Positions 54,841 to 63,928 are shown, numbered from the stretch's first letter. The stretch is 64,000 bases of DNA from Streptomyces sp. B21-105 (GCF_036898465.1 NZ_JARUMJ010000001.1:2108001-2172000); one strand, 5' to 3'. Numbers and translations are program-made. The notes: generated from the letters alone by a model not told the origin.

Positions 54841-55896
54841 CTATGCCAGACCGGCGAGTTCCAGTGCCTGGGTGCCCGCGCGCAGCGCGGCGAGGCGCTC
54901 CTCGAGGGTGAAGCCGGCGGGGGCCAGGGTGAGGGTGGTGACGCCGACCGCCGCGTAGGCCTTCATGCGGTCGGCGATCCGTTCCACCGAGCCGAGCAGG
55001 GTGGTCTGGTCGATCAGCTGGTGCGGGACGGCGGCTGCCGCGCCCTGCTTGTCGCCGGCCAGGTACTTGTCCTGGATCTCGGCCGCCGCCTGCTCGTAGC
55101 CCATGCGCTGGGCGAGCTGGTTGTAGAAGTTCTGCTTGCGGCTGCCCATGCCGCCGACGTACAGCGCGGTGTAGGGGCGGAAGGTGTCGGCGAGGCGCTC
55201 GACGTCCTTGTCCTCGCCGAGTGCGAGCGGCAGCGTCGGACAGATGTCGAAGCCGTCGAGGGTCTTGCCGGCCTTCTCGCGGCCGGCCCTCAGGTGGGTG
55301 ATCGCGGTGTCCTCGAGGTGATCGGCGGACGGGAAGATCAACAGCGCGCCGTCGGCGATCTCGCCGGTCTGCTCCAGGTTCTTCGGGCCGATCGCGGCGA
55401 TGTACAGCGGGATGTGCTCGCGTTCCGGGTGCACGGTCAGCTTGATCGGCTTGCCCGGTCCGCCGGGCAGCGGCAGCGTCCAGTGCGCGCCCTCGTACGA
55501 CAGACGCTCGCGCGTCATGGCCTTGCGGACGATCTCGACGTACTCGCGCGTGCGGGACAGCGGCTTGTCGAACTTGACGCCGTACCAGCCCTCGGAGACC
55601 TGCGGGCCGGAGACGCCGAGACCCAGGCGGAAGCGGCCGCCGGACAGGGAGTCGAGGGTGGCGGCGGTCATCGCGGTCATCGCGGGCTGGCGGGCCGGGA
55701 TCTGGAAGATGGCCGAGCCGACGTCGATCCGCTCGGTCTGCGCTGCGACCCAGGTGAGCACGGTGGCCGCGTCCGATCCGTAGGCCTCGGCGGCCCAGCA
55801 GACGGCGTACCCGAGGCGGTCGGCCTCCTGGGCGACGGCGAGGTTGTCGCCGTCCATTCCGGCACCCCAGTAGCCGAGGTTGATCCCGAGCTGCAT
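54841..55896 (-). CDS. LLM-class F420-dependent oxidoreductase
   Basis: A 351-residue luciferase-like monooxygenase-fold enzyme. MQLGINLGYWGAG beta-strand 1, AEAYGSDAATVLTW after strand 2, and the LGLGVSGPQVSEGWYGV loop are typical of actinobacterial F420-dependent reductases of the TIGR03559 type. It reduces or oxidises an unknown substrate using coenzyme F420. Start ATG 55896 with AAGGGG. An inverted repeat overlaps its leader. Confidence 0.85.
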   Translation of the reverse strand: MQLGINLGYWGAGMDGDNLAVAQEADRLGYAVCWAAEAYGSDAATVLTWVAAQTERIDVGSAIFQIPARQPAMTAMTAATLDSLSGGRFRLGLGVSGPQVSEGWYGVKFDKPLSRTREYVEIVRKAMTRERLSYEGAHWTLPLPGGPGKPIKLTVHPEREHIPLYIAAIGPKNLEQTGEIADGALLIFPSADHLEDTAITHLRAGREKAGKTLDGFDICPTLPLALGEDKDVERLADTFRPYTALYVGGMGSRKQNFYNQLAQRMGYEQAAAEIQDKYLAGDKQGAAAAVPHQLIDQTTLLGSVERIADRMKAYAAVGVTTLTLAPAGFTLEERLAALRAGTQALELAGLA

Positions 55897-55907
55897 GGCC
55901 GATCCCC

Positions 55908-55921
55908 TTACTCATCAGTAA
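55908..55921 (-). promoter_or_regulatory. TTACT-N4-AGTAA inverted repeat upstream of the oxidoreductase
   Basis: Perfect 5-bp arms separated by CATC, ending 12 bases from the start codon. AT-rich in a GC-rich region; resembles TetR-type operators near actinobacterial lipid and oxidoreductase genes. Confidence 0.5.
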
Positions 55922-56079
55922 CGACGCTGTTCCGCAGACCTTAGCGCGGCGGTGGACGGACCGGGTCGTGCGGAGCGGGGCGAGGGCCGTCGCCTGCGGG
56001 GAACCCGGCGGCCCGGCCCGGAGATCCGGTTGTCCACAGGCAACCCACTGCCCAGTTCTGGCCAGTAATCTCGGCGTCC

Positions 56080-57066
56080 ATGGAGCAGAGGCATCTCGGC
56101 CGCACCGGCCTGCGCGTGTCCCGTATCGGGCTCGGCACCCTGACCTGGGGCCGCGACACCGACGAGCACGACGCCGCGGACGTCATCAAGACGTTCTGGG
56201 AGGCGGGCGGGACCCTCGTCGACACGGCCGACGTGTACGGCGACGGGGACGCCGAGTACCTGCTCGGTCGGCTCATGGACGGCCTGGTGCCGCGGCGGGA
56301 CCTGATCATCTCGACCAAGGCGGGCAGCGTGCCCGACCCGGACCGCCACTTCGACGGTTCGCGCGGTCACCTCCTCGCCGCCCTCGACGCCTCGCTGGCC
56401 CGGCTCGGCACGGACTACGTCGACCTGTGGCAGGTGCACGCCTTCGACCCGGACACTCCGCTGGAGGAGACGCTGCAGGCGCTCGACATCGCCGTCGCCA
56501 GCGGTCGCGCCCGGTACGCCGGAGTCTCCAACTTCTGCGGCTGGCAACTCGCCAAGGCAGCCACCTGGCAGCTCTCCGCGCCGGGCACGCGGACGCGGCT
56601 CGCGGCGACACAGATGGAGTACTCGCTGCTGCAGCGCGGCATCGAGCGCGAGGTGCTGCCGGCCGCGCTGGACCTCGGCATCGGCCTGCTGCCCTCCTCC
56701 CCGCTGGGCCGCGGCGTGCTCACCGGCAAGTATCGCGGCGACGCCCTGCCGCCGGACTCGCGCGCCGCCTCGGACCACTTCGGGCTCTTCGTCGAGCCGT
56801 ATCTCGACGACACCGCCAGCAGCATCGTGGACGCCGTGTCGACCGCCGCGGACGGGTTGGCGGTGACCCCACTGCAGGTGGCACTCGCCTGGGTCCGCGA
56901 CCGGCCCGGCGTGGCCGCCCCGATCGTCGGCGCGCGCAACGCGCAGCAGCTCACGGCGGCATTGTCAGTGGAGGCGCTTAGTCTTCCTGACGAGATCTGC
57001 CGGGCGCTCGACGATGTGTCGGCACCCGTGCACCGCTATCCCGATCACGACTGGAGCACGCTGTGA
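56080..57066 (+). CDS. Aldo/keto reductase
   Basis: A 328-residue (alpha/beta)8-barrel AKR with the catalytic tetrad D48, Y53 (DTADVYG), K80 (STKAG) and H120 (WQVHAFD). Uses NADPH to reduce aldehydes or ketones; substrate unknown. The last four bases overlap the start of the RecD2-like gene (GTGA), so the two are translationally coupled. Confidence 0.92.
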   Translation: MEQRHLGRTGLRVSRIGLGTLTWGRDTDEHDAADVIKTFWEAGGTLVDTADVYGDGDAEYLLGRLMDGLVPRRDLIISTKAGSVPDPDRHFDGSRGHLLAALDASLARLGTDYVDLWQVHAFDPDTPLEETLQALDIAVASGRARYAGVSNFCGWQLAKAATWQLSAPGTRTRLAATQMEYSLLQRGIEREVLPAALDLGIGLLPSSPLGRGVLTGKYRGDALPPDSRAASDHFGLFVEPYLDDTASSIVDAVSTAADGLAVTPLQVALAWVRDRPGVAAPIVGARNAQQLTAALSVEALSLPDEICRALDDVSAPVHRYPDHDWSTL

Positions 57067-59675
57067 GCACGGAGCCGGAGCCCCGGGACACGACGGAGAA
57101 CACCGGACCGGTGACGCCGCGGAACACCGGGCGCCCCGCGACCCCGGCCGACGCCGGGACAGCGGATCCGGCCGCACCCGACGACGCCCCCGCAACCGCC
57201 GGACAGGCGCTCGGCGAGAAGCCGTCGGACGCGGGGGCCGCGGGTGCGGGGGCCGCGGGCGCTGAGCGTGGGGGCGCAGAGGCGACGGGCACAGAGGCGA
57301 CGGGCACAGCGGCAGCAGCCGCGGAGCCTGGGGATGCGGAAGCCGCAGGCGCGGCGGCAACAGGCACCGAAGCGGCGGGCGCGGAAGCAGCCGGCGCAGA
57401 GCGGGCGGGCGCGGGGGCAGGCGCAGAGCGCGGGGGTGTGGAGGCGGGGGGCGACGGGAATGCCGGGGAGATCGTGGGCGACGGTGCGGTCACCGAGGCC
57501 GCGGCCTCGGTGACCGGGGACTCCGGCGAGGGGGAAGCGGCCGGGCAGGTCTCCGAGGCTCAGGCCGAGCTGGCCGCGCAGAAGCTCGAGCGGGAGCGGA
57601 TCGAGCGGCGGAAGGCCGAGAAGGCCGCGCCCATCACGGCGGGGGCCAAACTCAGTGGGAAGGCCGCCGACCTGCTGGCCGCCGTACGTGCCGTGGAGGG
57701 CGGGGCGAAGCCCCCGGCGGCCGTCTTCGACGACCTGGGAGCGGCCCCGCGCCGTACCGCCCCCGAGCCGGCGCGCCGCCCGCAGCAGGTTCCCGCCCTG
57801 GCCGCGGAACCGGCGGCGCCGGCCGCCGTCGAGGGCGTGCGACGGGCGCTGGCCGACGGCGGGGCGCCCGAGGCGCTCGCGCCGCAGACCGCCGCCGCAC
57901 TCGGCGAGGGCGCCGAGCAGCTGCTGCGCGAGGACCCGTGGCAGCTGCTGCGCGTCCAGGGCGTGCGTCCCGAGCAGGCCGACGGGTTCGCGCGGACGCT
58001 GCTCGGCGCGGACTGCGCCCCCGACGACGAGCGGCGCGGTCGCGCAATCACGGTGTGGCTGCTGGAGCAGGCCGCCCTGGCCGGTCACACCGCCCTGGAG
58101 CTTCCGGCGCTCACCGCGGCCCTCGGCCGCCAGTCCGTGCCGGACGCGGAGACGGCCGTCCAGAACACGCTGGCCGAGGGCGAGGCGCTCGCCTTCCAGG
58201 ACGCCCTGGACGCGCCGGGCGCCGAGCGGCCGACGGCGGCACCGGGACCGGCGTCGGGGCCGGCGCCGGGGCCGGCGCCGGGAGCGGACGCCGACGAGGG
58301 CGGGGCCGGCGATGCGGACGACGACAGCCGGCCGGTTCGTGTCCTGGTCGGACTGGAGCGTTACGCCCTCGCGGAGGAGAGCCTCGCCGACGCGCTGGCC
58401 CGGGTGGTCAACTCCCCGGCGAAGGACTCCTCGTCGGCGTGGGAGTCCGCGGCGGCCGCCGCGACCGGCAGCACGGCCGAGCTGATCCGCGCCGTCGCCG
58501 GAAACGGTCTGGTGCTGCACACCGGCGGCGATGCCGCCCGCGCCGAACCGGCCGCCCTGCTCACCGCGGCCCGGGCGCTGGGCCTGCGCGCGGTCGCGGC
58601 CTGTCACACGCCCGACGGACAGCGCCGGTTCGCGGCGCTCCTAGACGCGCGGGGCGGCGCGGGAGCCGGTGCGGGCGACGGCACGGACAGCAGCGCGGAC
58701 AACGGTGCGGTCGTGACCGTCCCCGGTCTGCTCTCCGGCGCCGAGGGGCCCGGACGGGACGCCGAGGGGGCCTTCGCACTCGACCTGCTGGTCCTGCTCG
58801 ACGCGCCGCAACTCGACGTGGAGAGCGCCGCGATGCTGGCGGAGTCGCTGCCGGACGGGGCGCGGCTGGTGCTCAGCGGGGATCCGGGCGTGCTCTGGTC
58901 CGCGGGCCCGGGACGGGTCTTCGCCGACCTGCTCGCGGCACGCGTGAGTCCGCAGGTCGCCTCGCGCACCCCCGATCCGGGTCCGATCGGCGAGCTCGTG
59001 TCGGGCGTCGGCATCGGTGAGCTGAACCAGGTCGCCGCGCCCGGCAAGGAGATCGTCATCGTGCCGGTGCGGGACGCCGGAGAGGCCGTGCACCGGACCG
59101 TGCAGCTCCTGGCGGAGTCGGTGCCGCGGGCCTTCGGGGTCGCGCCCGAGGAGGCAGTGGTGATCACTCCGGGCCACGGCGGCGCGGCCGGCACCCGCGC
59201 GCTCAACGCCGCTCTGAAAGAACGGCTCAATCCGGGCCCCGGCCGCTTCGGCGGGTTCGACCCCGGCGACCGGGTCGCCTACTCCCCCGTGCCGGGCCGC
59301 ACGCTGCCGGGCCGGGTGGTGACGGCCGACGCCCAGGGGCTGCACCTTTCCTGCGCCGCCGGCTCCGTGGTCGTCCCGAGAGAGCGGGTGGAGCAGGCCG
59401 TGCGTCACGGGTGGGCGCTGACCGCGCACCAGGCGGTGGGCAGCCGCTGGCCCGCGGCGGTCGTGGTGCTGCCCGGGGACGCCGCGCAGGCCCTCTCCCG
59501 CCCCTGGGTGTACACGGCCTTCGGCCGGGCGGAGCGTCATCTCTCCGTGGTGCACGGCGTCGAACAGGCCCTGCCGCGGGCCGTCGCCGAGGTCCCGGCG
59601 AAGCCGCGTACCACCCGGCTGCCGGTGCTGCTGCGCAGTCAGGTTCCGGCGACCGGCGAGCAGGCCCCCGTCTGA
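57063..59675 (+). CDS. RecD2-like protein with degenerate ATPase motifs
   Basis: An 870-residue protein. Residues 1-160 are Ala/Gly/Glu low-complexity; residues 160-420 contain helix-hairpin-helix units like the RecD2 N terminus (WQLLRVQGVRPEQADGFART). The SF1B helicase core follows, but Walker A reads HTGGDAARAEP at 486-496, without the GKT, and motif II reads LLVLLDAPQLD (D580-A) instead of DE. Motifs III and VI-like LVLSGDPGVLWS and VYTAFGRAERHLSVV are recognisable. It is therefore an inactive helicase paralogue, perhaps a DNA-binding scaffold. The GTG start overlaps the aldo/keto reductase stop. Confidence 0.75.
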   Translation: MSTEPEPRDTTENTGPVTPRNTGRPATPADAGTADPAAPDDAPATAGQALGEKPSDAGAAGAGAAGAERGGAEATGTEATGTAAAAAEPGDAEAAGAAATGTEAAGAEAAGAERAGAGAGAERGGVEAGGDGNAGEIVGDGAVTEAAASVTGDSGEGEAAGQVSEAQAELAAQKLERERIERRKAEKAAPITAGAKLSGKAADLLAAVRAVEGGAKPPAAVFDDLGAAPRRTAPEPARRPQQVPALAAEPAAPAAVEGVRRALADGGAPEALAPQTAAALGEGAEQLLREDPWQLLRVQGVRPEQADGFARTLLGADCAPDDERRGRAITVWLLEQAALAGHTALELPALTAALGRQSVPDAETAVQNTLAEGEALAFQDALDAPGAERPTAAPGPASGPAPGPAPGADADEGGAGDADDDSRPVRVLVGLERYALAEESLADALARVVNSPAKDSSSAWESAAAAATGSTAELIRAVAGNGLVLHTGGDAARAEPAALLTAARALGLRAVAACHTPDGQRRFAALLDARGGAGAGAGDGTDSSADNGAVVTVPGLLSGAEGPGRDAEGAFALDLLVLLDAPQLDVESAAMLAESLPDGARLVLSGDPGVLWSAGPGRVFADLLAARVSPQVASRTPDPGPIGELVSGVGIGELNQVAAPGKEIVIVPVRDAGEAVHRTVQLLAESVPRAFGVAPEEAVVITPGHGGAAGTRALNAALKERLNPGPGRFGGFDPGDRVAYSPVPGRTLPGRVVTADAQGLHLSCAAGSVVVPRERVEQAVRHGWALTAHQAVGSRWPAAVVVLPGDAAQALSRPWVYTAFGRAERHLSVVHGVEQALPRAVAEVPAKPRTTRLPVLLRSQVPATGEQAPV

Positions 59676-59679
59676 CACG

Positions 59680-59725
59680 GACGGCGGCGGTCGCCCGGGG
59701 TCTCCCCAGGGCGACCGCCGCCGTC
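59680..59725 (+). terminator. Strong terminator after the RecD2-like gene
   Basis: A perfect 17-bp stem (GACGGCGGCGGTCGCCC and complement) topped by a GGGG/CCCC inner helix with one bulged A. Four bases beyond the stop; could serve the converging gene too. Confidence 0.88.
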
Positions 59726-59753
59726 TCCACGCACAGAAGCAGCCTGCTGCCGG

Positions 59754-60446
59754 TCAGCGATCCGCGTCGAGCCTCTCCAGCTCTTCCTCGTCGTCGGTCT
59801 CGTCCGCTTCGTCCGCTTCGTCCGCGTCGTCGGCGTCGTCGTCGAGGTCGTCGAAGACCGAGCTGACGTCGAAGCGGCAGATCACGCTCCCCGGGTCGGG
59901 CTGGTCGAACGGCGTCTCCAGCCACTCGCCCGGGTCGGCCGGGTCGTCGGCGGCCAGCACCCACAGCGTCGAGTCGGCCTCCTCGAGGCCGAACTCCTTG
60001 TGCCGGGAGGCGATCTCGTCCGGTTCGAACTCGCCGAACAGGATGCCCAGTGCCCCGTGCACGGTGGCCGAGACCTCGGCGCCCGTCCCCTCGTCCTCCG
60101 CCGCCTCCACCCGCTGCGCCTGCGCCATCAGCCGCTGCGGCTCCGCGACGGCGTAGTCGCGGCGGATCAGCACGCTCAGGGCGTTCGGCTCCTCGGGGCC
60201 CGCGTACGGCGGCAGGGAGTCCTCCGCACCGGGGATCTCGAAGGGCGTGACCTCGTCGTAGCGGTCGTAGAGCAGTTCGTCGTAGACCTCGGCGGCCGCG
60301 GCCAGCTCGTTGAACGCCTCGTAGACGGCCGGGTCGTCCTCCCCCGTCCTGCGTTCGACCGCGGCCAGGTGGCGGTCGAGCGCGGTCTTGACCGCCTCGG
60401 CGGCGGCGCGTACCTCGGCAGCGGTGGGCTGCGCAGCATCAGACAT
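59754..60446 (-). CDS. Conserved actinobacterial protein with acidic tail
   Basis: A 230-residue soluble protein: helical N-terminal half (ALDRHLAAVERRTGEDDPAV), a mixed middle (HGALGILFGEFEPDEIASRH), and an Asp/Glu run (about 25 residues) at the C terminus. No enzymatic motif found. ATG 60446 is chosen as an upstream extension is Arg-rich and out of family style. Convergent with the RecD2-like gene. Confidence 0.75.
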   Translation of the reverse strand: MSDAAQPTAAEVRAAAEAVKTALDRHLAAVERRTGEDDPAVYEAFNELAAAAEVYDELLYDRYDEVTPFEIPGAEDSLPPYAGPEEPNALSVLIRRDYAVAEPQRLMAQAQRVEAAEDEGTGAEVSATVHGALGILFGEFEPDEIASRHKEFGLEEADSTLWVLAADDPADPGEWLETPFDQPDPGSVICRFDVSSVFDDLDDDADDADEADEADETDDEEELERLDADR

Positions 60447-60493
60447 AGTGCAGACGCTATCCGTACCGGGCCCCACCCCGCACAATAGATGCG

Positions 60494-60682
60494 ATGCCGG
60501 AATACGAATTTGTCGACGTGTACGTTCCGCGCGGGGTTTCCCGCAACGAGGCGACACGGCTGCTGACCGACCATGCCGAGTACGGACACTGGGAGTTGGA
60601 CCGCCTGAGCCTGCTGCGCGACGGCAGTCGCCGGGTGCGGTTGCGCCGACGGATCATTCGTCAGGTGCGGGCCACGTGGTGA
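60494..60682 (+). CDS. Small conserved protein (DUF5703-like)
   Basis: A 62-residue basic protein: MPEYEFVDVYVPRGVSRNEA, then HAEYGHWELDRL and an Arg-rich tail. Strong GC3 bias, and divergent from the acidic protein gene with a 47-base gap, so a real gene. Function unknown. Confidence 0.78.
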   Translation: MPEYEFVDVYVPRGVSRNEATRLLTDHAEYGHWELDRLSLLRDGSRRVRLRRRIIRQVRATW

Positions 60683-60693
60683 GGTGAGACGAC

Positions 60694-60735
60694 ACGACGG
60701 AGCGGGCCCCGCCCAGGCGGGGCCCGCTCCGTCGT
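60694..60735. terminator. 20-bp-stem hairpin between small gene and chaplin gene
   Basis: Perfect arms from ACGACGGAGCGGG... to its complement with a CA centre. It sits between convergent genes (12 bases from the small gene, 16 from the chaplin stop) and should terminate both. Confidence 0.88.
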
Positions 60736-60750
60736 CAGCGCTCCGACGGC

Positions 60751-61587
60751 TCACGCCGAGGGGCGCGCCTTGCGGTAGAGCACCGCGCCCGCGAGCAGTG
60801 CGCCCGCGCCGACCGGCACCGCGAGGCCCATCGGCAGCTCGCTTCCGGTGTGCGCGAGCTGCGGAACCTGGGCGGCGGGCCCGTGCACGGAGGAGTCGCC
60901 GACCGGCGTCACCTGACCCGGGGTGGACGGCGCCTCGGGTGCGGACGGGGTGGACTCGCCCGGCTCGGACGGCTTGCCGGGGCTGTGGTGCCCGGGCTTG
61001 CCCGGCGTCTCGTGGCCGTGGGACGGGGGCCGCTTCGGGCCGCGGTCGTTGGCGCAGTCGTTGCCCATCGACGGGTTGAGGATGCCGACGACGTCCACGC
61101 TGTTGCCGCACACGTTCACCGGCACGTCGACGGGCACCTGGACGTGGTTGCCCGAGCCGACGCCGGGCGACCCGCCCGTGTGGCCGCCCGCGTGCGCACC
61201 CCCGGAGCCACCGTGCGCCCCGGAGCCGCCGTAGTGACCACCGTGACCGCCGCTGTGGCTGCCGCCGTGACCGCCGCCGTGGTGGCCAGCCTGGCTGCCG
61301 CCGCGGCCCTGGTGGTCGCCGTATCCGCCGGACATCCCGCCGCCGCCCTTGTTGGCGCACGAGTTGCCGAAGGTCGGGTTGAGCAACCCGATGACGTCCA
61401 CGGTGTTGCCGCAGATGTTGACGGGCACGTTGATCGGCGCCTGTACCGAGTTGCCCGACAGGACGCCGGGCGAGTCGGTGGCGGTGCCGTACGCGCCGGA
61501 GTCGGCGTGGGCGTAGCCGCCGGCGGCAGCGATCACCCCCGTCGCCGCCGCCACGGTCATGAGGCTTTTGCGGGTGACCTGTCGCAT
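60751..61587 (-). CDS. Long chaplin with two chaplin domains and sortase signal
   Basis: A 278-residue secreted protein: signal peptide to about residue 28, chaplin domain 1 (36-78), a Gly/His-rich linker (81-139, ten His), chaplin domain 2 (140-180), a Pro/Ser spacer, and a C-terminal LAHTG sorting motif (244-248) with hydrophobic helix and RKAR tail. Sortase would attach it to peptidoglycan, where it helps assemble the amyloid sheath on aerial hyphae. It lies next to chpH as chpC does in S. coelicolor. Start ATG 61587 with AGGGA. Confidence 0.9.
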   Translation of the reverse strand: MRQVTRKSLMTVAAATGVIAAAGGYAHADSGAYGTATDSPGVLSGNSVQAPINVPVNICGNTVDVIGLLNPTFGNSCANKGGGGMSGGYGDHQGRGGSQAGHHGGGHGGSHSGGHGGHYGGSGAHGGSGGAHAGGHTGGSPGVGSGNHVQVPVDVPVNVCGNSVDVVGILNPSMGNDCANDRGPKRPPSHGHETPGKPGHHSPGKPSEPGESTPSAPEAPSTPGQVTPVGDSSVHGPAAQVPQLAHTGSELPMGLAVPVGAGALLAGAVLYRKARPSA

Positions 61588-61708
61588 TGCTGAATCCCTG
61601 CTTTCGATCTCGCCTGTGTCCCGAATCGCTCGAGTCGCTCGCATTATGGCGGCTGTTCGATGTCATCGGGCTCTACGACTTCTCGGCTTTTCCTTCGAGA
61701 AAAGACCG

Positions 61709-61747
61709 GTCGGCCCCGGAGCACATGGCGTGCGCTCCGGGGCCGAC
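61709..61747 (-). terminator. Hairpin downstream of chpH
   Basis: Perfect 14-bp stem GTCGGCCCCGGAGC and complement with an 11-base loop, 30 bases after the chpH stop; separates chpH from the long chaplin. Confidence 0.82.
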
Positions 61748-61776
61748 GGTGTGGACGACCCCTCAGCGGGTCGACG

Positions 61777-62010
61777 TCAGTTGTTGATGCAGGTGTTGCC
61801 GAAGGCGGGGTTCAGCAGCCCGATCACCGAGATCGTGTTGCCGCAGACGTTCACCGGGACGTGCACGGGAACCTGAACGACGTTGCCGGACAGGACGCCC
61901 GGGGAGTGCACCGCGGCACCCTGAGCGCCCGCGTCGGCGACGGCCATGCCCGCGCCCGCGAGAACCAGCCCACCAGTGGCAGCCGCAGCAGCGACGACCT
62001 TCTTGATCAT
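61777..62010 (-). CDS. chpH: Short chaplin ChpH
   Basis: A 77-residue secreted chaplin: signal peptide (MIKKVVAAAAATGGLVLAGA) and one chaplin domain with its two conserved cysteines (NVCGNT and NTCINN). Short chaplins self-assemble into surface amyloid fibres that lower surface tension for aerial growth. ATG 62010 lies behind AAGGAGGAA and gives the known ChpH length. The next upstream gene ends 166 bases away, leaving room for its own promoter. Confidence 0.94.
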   Translation of the reverse strand: MIKKVVAAAAATGGLVLAGAGMAVADAGAQGAAVHSPGVLSGNVVQVPVHVPVNVCGNTISVIGLLNPAFGNTCINN

Positions 62011-62175
62011 TATTCCTCCTTGTAGGCAAAGCGACCCCAAGCAGCGGATCGCATCACCAGTAACGAGGCGGAATTAGTGGGGCTACGCGCTTATCGGCGC
62101 ATTCACTCTTCCCAGTCACCTCCGCACAGGCGGCCGATTTCCCGCGCCGGGTGAAATCTCGTTTCACCCGGACAT

Positions 62176-63504
62176 TCAGGACGCGTCGATGAAGCGGTCG
62201 AGCACCCGCACCCCGAAGCGCAGTCCGTCCACCGGGACCCGCTCGTCCACACCGTGGAACATGCCGGCGAAGTCGAGCTCCGGGGGCAGCTTGAGCGGGG
62301 CGAAGCCGAACCCGCGGATGCCGAGGTCGTCGAAGGACTTGGCGTCGGTGCCGCCGGACAGCATGTAGGGGACGGCCCTGGCGGTCGGGTCCTCGGCGAG
62401 CAGCGCGGACTGCATGGCCTCGACCAGCGCCCCGTCGAAGGACGTCTCCAGGGCCTTGTCGGAGTGCACGTCCTCGCGGCGCACCTTCGGGCCGAGGATC
62501 CGGTCCAGGTCGGCGAGGAACTCGTCCTCGTACCCCGGCAGGAACCGGCCGTCGACGTGCGCGGTGGCCTCCCCCGGGATGACGTTGACCTTGTAGCCGG
62601 CGCCTAGCTGGGTGGGGTTGGCGGTGTTGCTGAGCGTCGCGCCGATCAGTTTGGCGATGCCGCCGAGCCGGGCCAGGGTGGCCTGCATGTCCTCGGGGTC
62701 CAGCGGGGTGCCCAGCGCGTCGCCGAGTTCGTCGAGGAAGGCCCGGGTCGTCTTGGTGACCCGTACCGGGAAGGTGTGCCGGCCGAGCCGGGCGACGGCC
62801 TCGGACAGCTCGGTGATGGCGTTGTCCCGGTGGATCATCGAGCCGTGTCCGGCGGTGCCGGCCACGGTCAGCTTCATCCAGTGCATGCCCTTCTCGGCCG
62901 TCTGGACGAGGTAGAGCCGCCGTTCCTCGCTCACGGTGAACGAGAACCCGCCCACCTCGCTGATCCCCTCGGTGACGCCCTCGAACAGGTCGGGGTGGCG
63001 GTCGACGAGGTGCCGGGCGCCGTACGTGCCGCCGGCCTCCTCGTCGGCGAGGAACGCGAGCACGATGTCGCGGGGCGGCCGCCGCCCGGAGCGCAGCCGG
63101 TCGCGGACGACCGCCAGCGTCATGGCGTCCATGTCCTTCATGTCGACCGCGCCCCGGCCCCACACGCATCCGTCGGCGACCTCGCCGGAGAAGGGGTGGT
63201 GGGTCCAGTCGGCGGCGTTGGCCGGGACGACGTCCAGGTGGCCGTGGATGAGCAGTGCGGGCCTGGAGGGGTCCTCGCCCTCGATCCGGGCCACGGTGGA
63301 GGCGCGGCCGGGGTGCGACTCGAAGATCTTGGGCTCGAGGCCCACCTCGGCGAGCTTCTCCGCGACCCACTCGGCCGCCTTGCGCTCACCGGGGCCCGAG
63401 TGGTCGCCGTAGTTGCTGGTGTCGATCCGGATCAGGTCGCGGCAGAGGTCCACGACCTCGTCCTCACCGGTGACGTTCCTGGCTTGGTCGTCCGTCGCGC
63501 TCAC
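62176..63504 (-). CDS. M20-family metallopeptidase
   Basis: A 442-residue zinc peptidase: ligands H89 (IHGHLDVVP), D121 (GRGAVDMKDM) and the EE pair at 155-156 (ADEEAGG), and a dimerisation domain in between. Cleaves dipeptides or acyl-amino acids. Start GTG 63504 behind GGGAGG; a start 66 bases upstream adds a Gly/Ser-rich leader not found in the family. Monocistronic. Confidence 0.9.
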   Translation of the reverse strand: MSATDDQARNVTGEDEVVDLCRDLIRIDTSNYGDHSGPGERKAAEWVAEKLAEVGLEPKIFESHPGRASTVARIEGEDPSRPALLIHGHLDVVPANAADWTHHPFSGEVADGCVWGRGAVDMKDMDAMTLAVVRDRLRSGRRPPRDIVLAFLADEEAGGTYGARHLVDRHPDLFEGVTEGISEVGGFSFTVSEERRLYLVQTAEKGMHWMKLTVAGTAGHGSMIHRDNAITELSEAVARLGRHTFPVRVTKTTRAFLDELGDALGTPLDPEDMQATLARLGGIAKLIGATLSNTANPTQLGAGYKVNVIPGEATAHVDGRFLPGYEDEFLADLDRILGPKVRREDVHSDKALETSFDGALVEAMQSALLAEDPTARAVPYMLSGGTDAKSFDDLGIRGFGFAPLKLPPELDFAGMFHGVDERVPVDGLRFGVRVLDRFIDAS

Positions 63505-63716
63505 GCTGCTTCCTCCCGCTGTCACTGCTGGGTCCTGCTCATCCTCCCCCGCCTGCGGGTCCGTGCCCAAGACCGGTCCCGGCCCGTCACGCGCCGTTCA
63601 CGCGGGCACGTCCGCGGCCGTCCGCGGCCGTCCGCCGGCGGTGATCGGGGCACCCCGGAAAGCCTGGTAATGTTTACGACGTCGCCGCGAGGGAAACCGC
63701 GCACGACAGACACCTT

Positions 63717-63801
63717 GTCCGGGTGGCGGAATGGCAGACGCGCTAGCTTGAGGTGCTAGTGCCCTTTATCGGGCGTGGGGGTTCAAGTCCCCCCTCGGAC
63801 A
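63717..63801 (+). tRNA. tRNA-Leu (anticodon GAG)
   Basis: The 85-nt cloverleaf has a GTCCGGG/CTCGGAC acceptor stem (one G-T), D arm with GGCGGAATGGCAG, an anticodon stem CTAGC/GCTAG with loop TTGAGGT giving anticodon GAG, a long variable arm (GCCCTTTATCGGGC) as in class II leucine tRNAs, and T arm GGGGG-TTCAAGT-CCCCC. Discriminator A; CCA is not encoded. Decodes CUC and CUU. Confidence 0.95.
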
Positions 63802-63837
63802 CAGCAGGGACGTTCACGAGATCGCCCCGAAGCGTTC

Positions 63838-63878
63838 ACGAATTACCGGTCGAGTCATGTGACTCACCGGTAATTCGT
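63838..63878. terminator. Long inverted repeat downstream of tRNA-Leu
   Basis: Perfect 13-bp arms ACGAATTACCGGT and complement with an inner AGTC/GACT helix and ATGT loop. It sits 36 bases after the tRNA. It could be its terminator, or part of an attachment region, as tRNA 3' ends are favoured by integrating elements. Confidence 0.6.
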
Positions 63879-63928
63879 CGTTTCTGGGGCCTCGAGCCTC
63901 GTGATCGGCTCGATGAGGAGGTGAGGCG

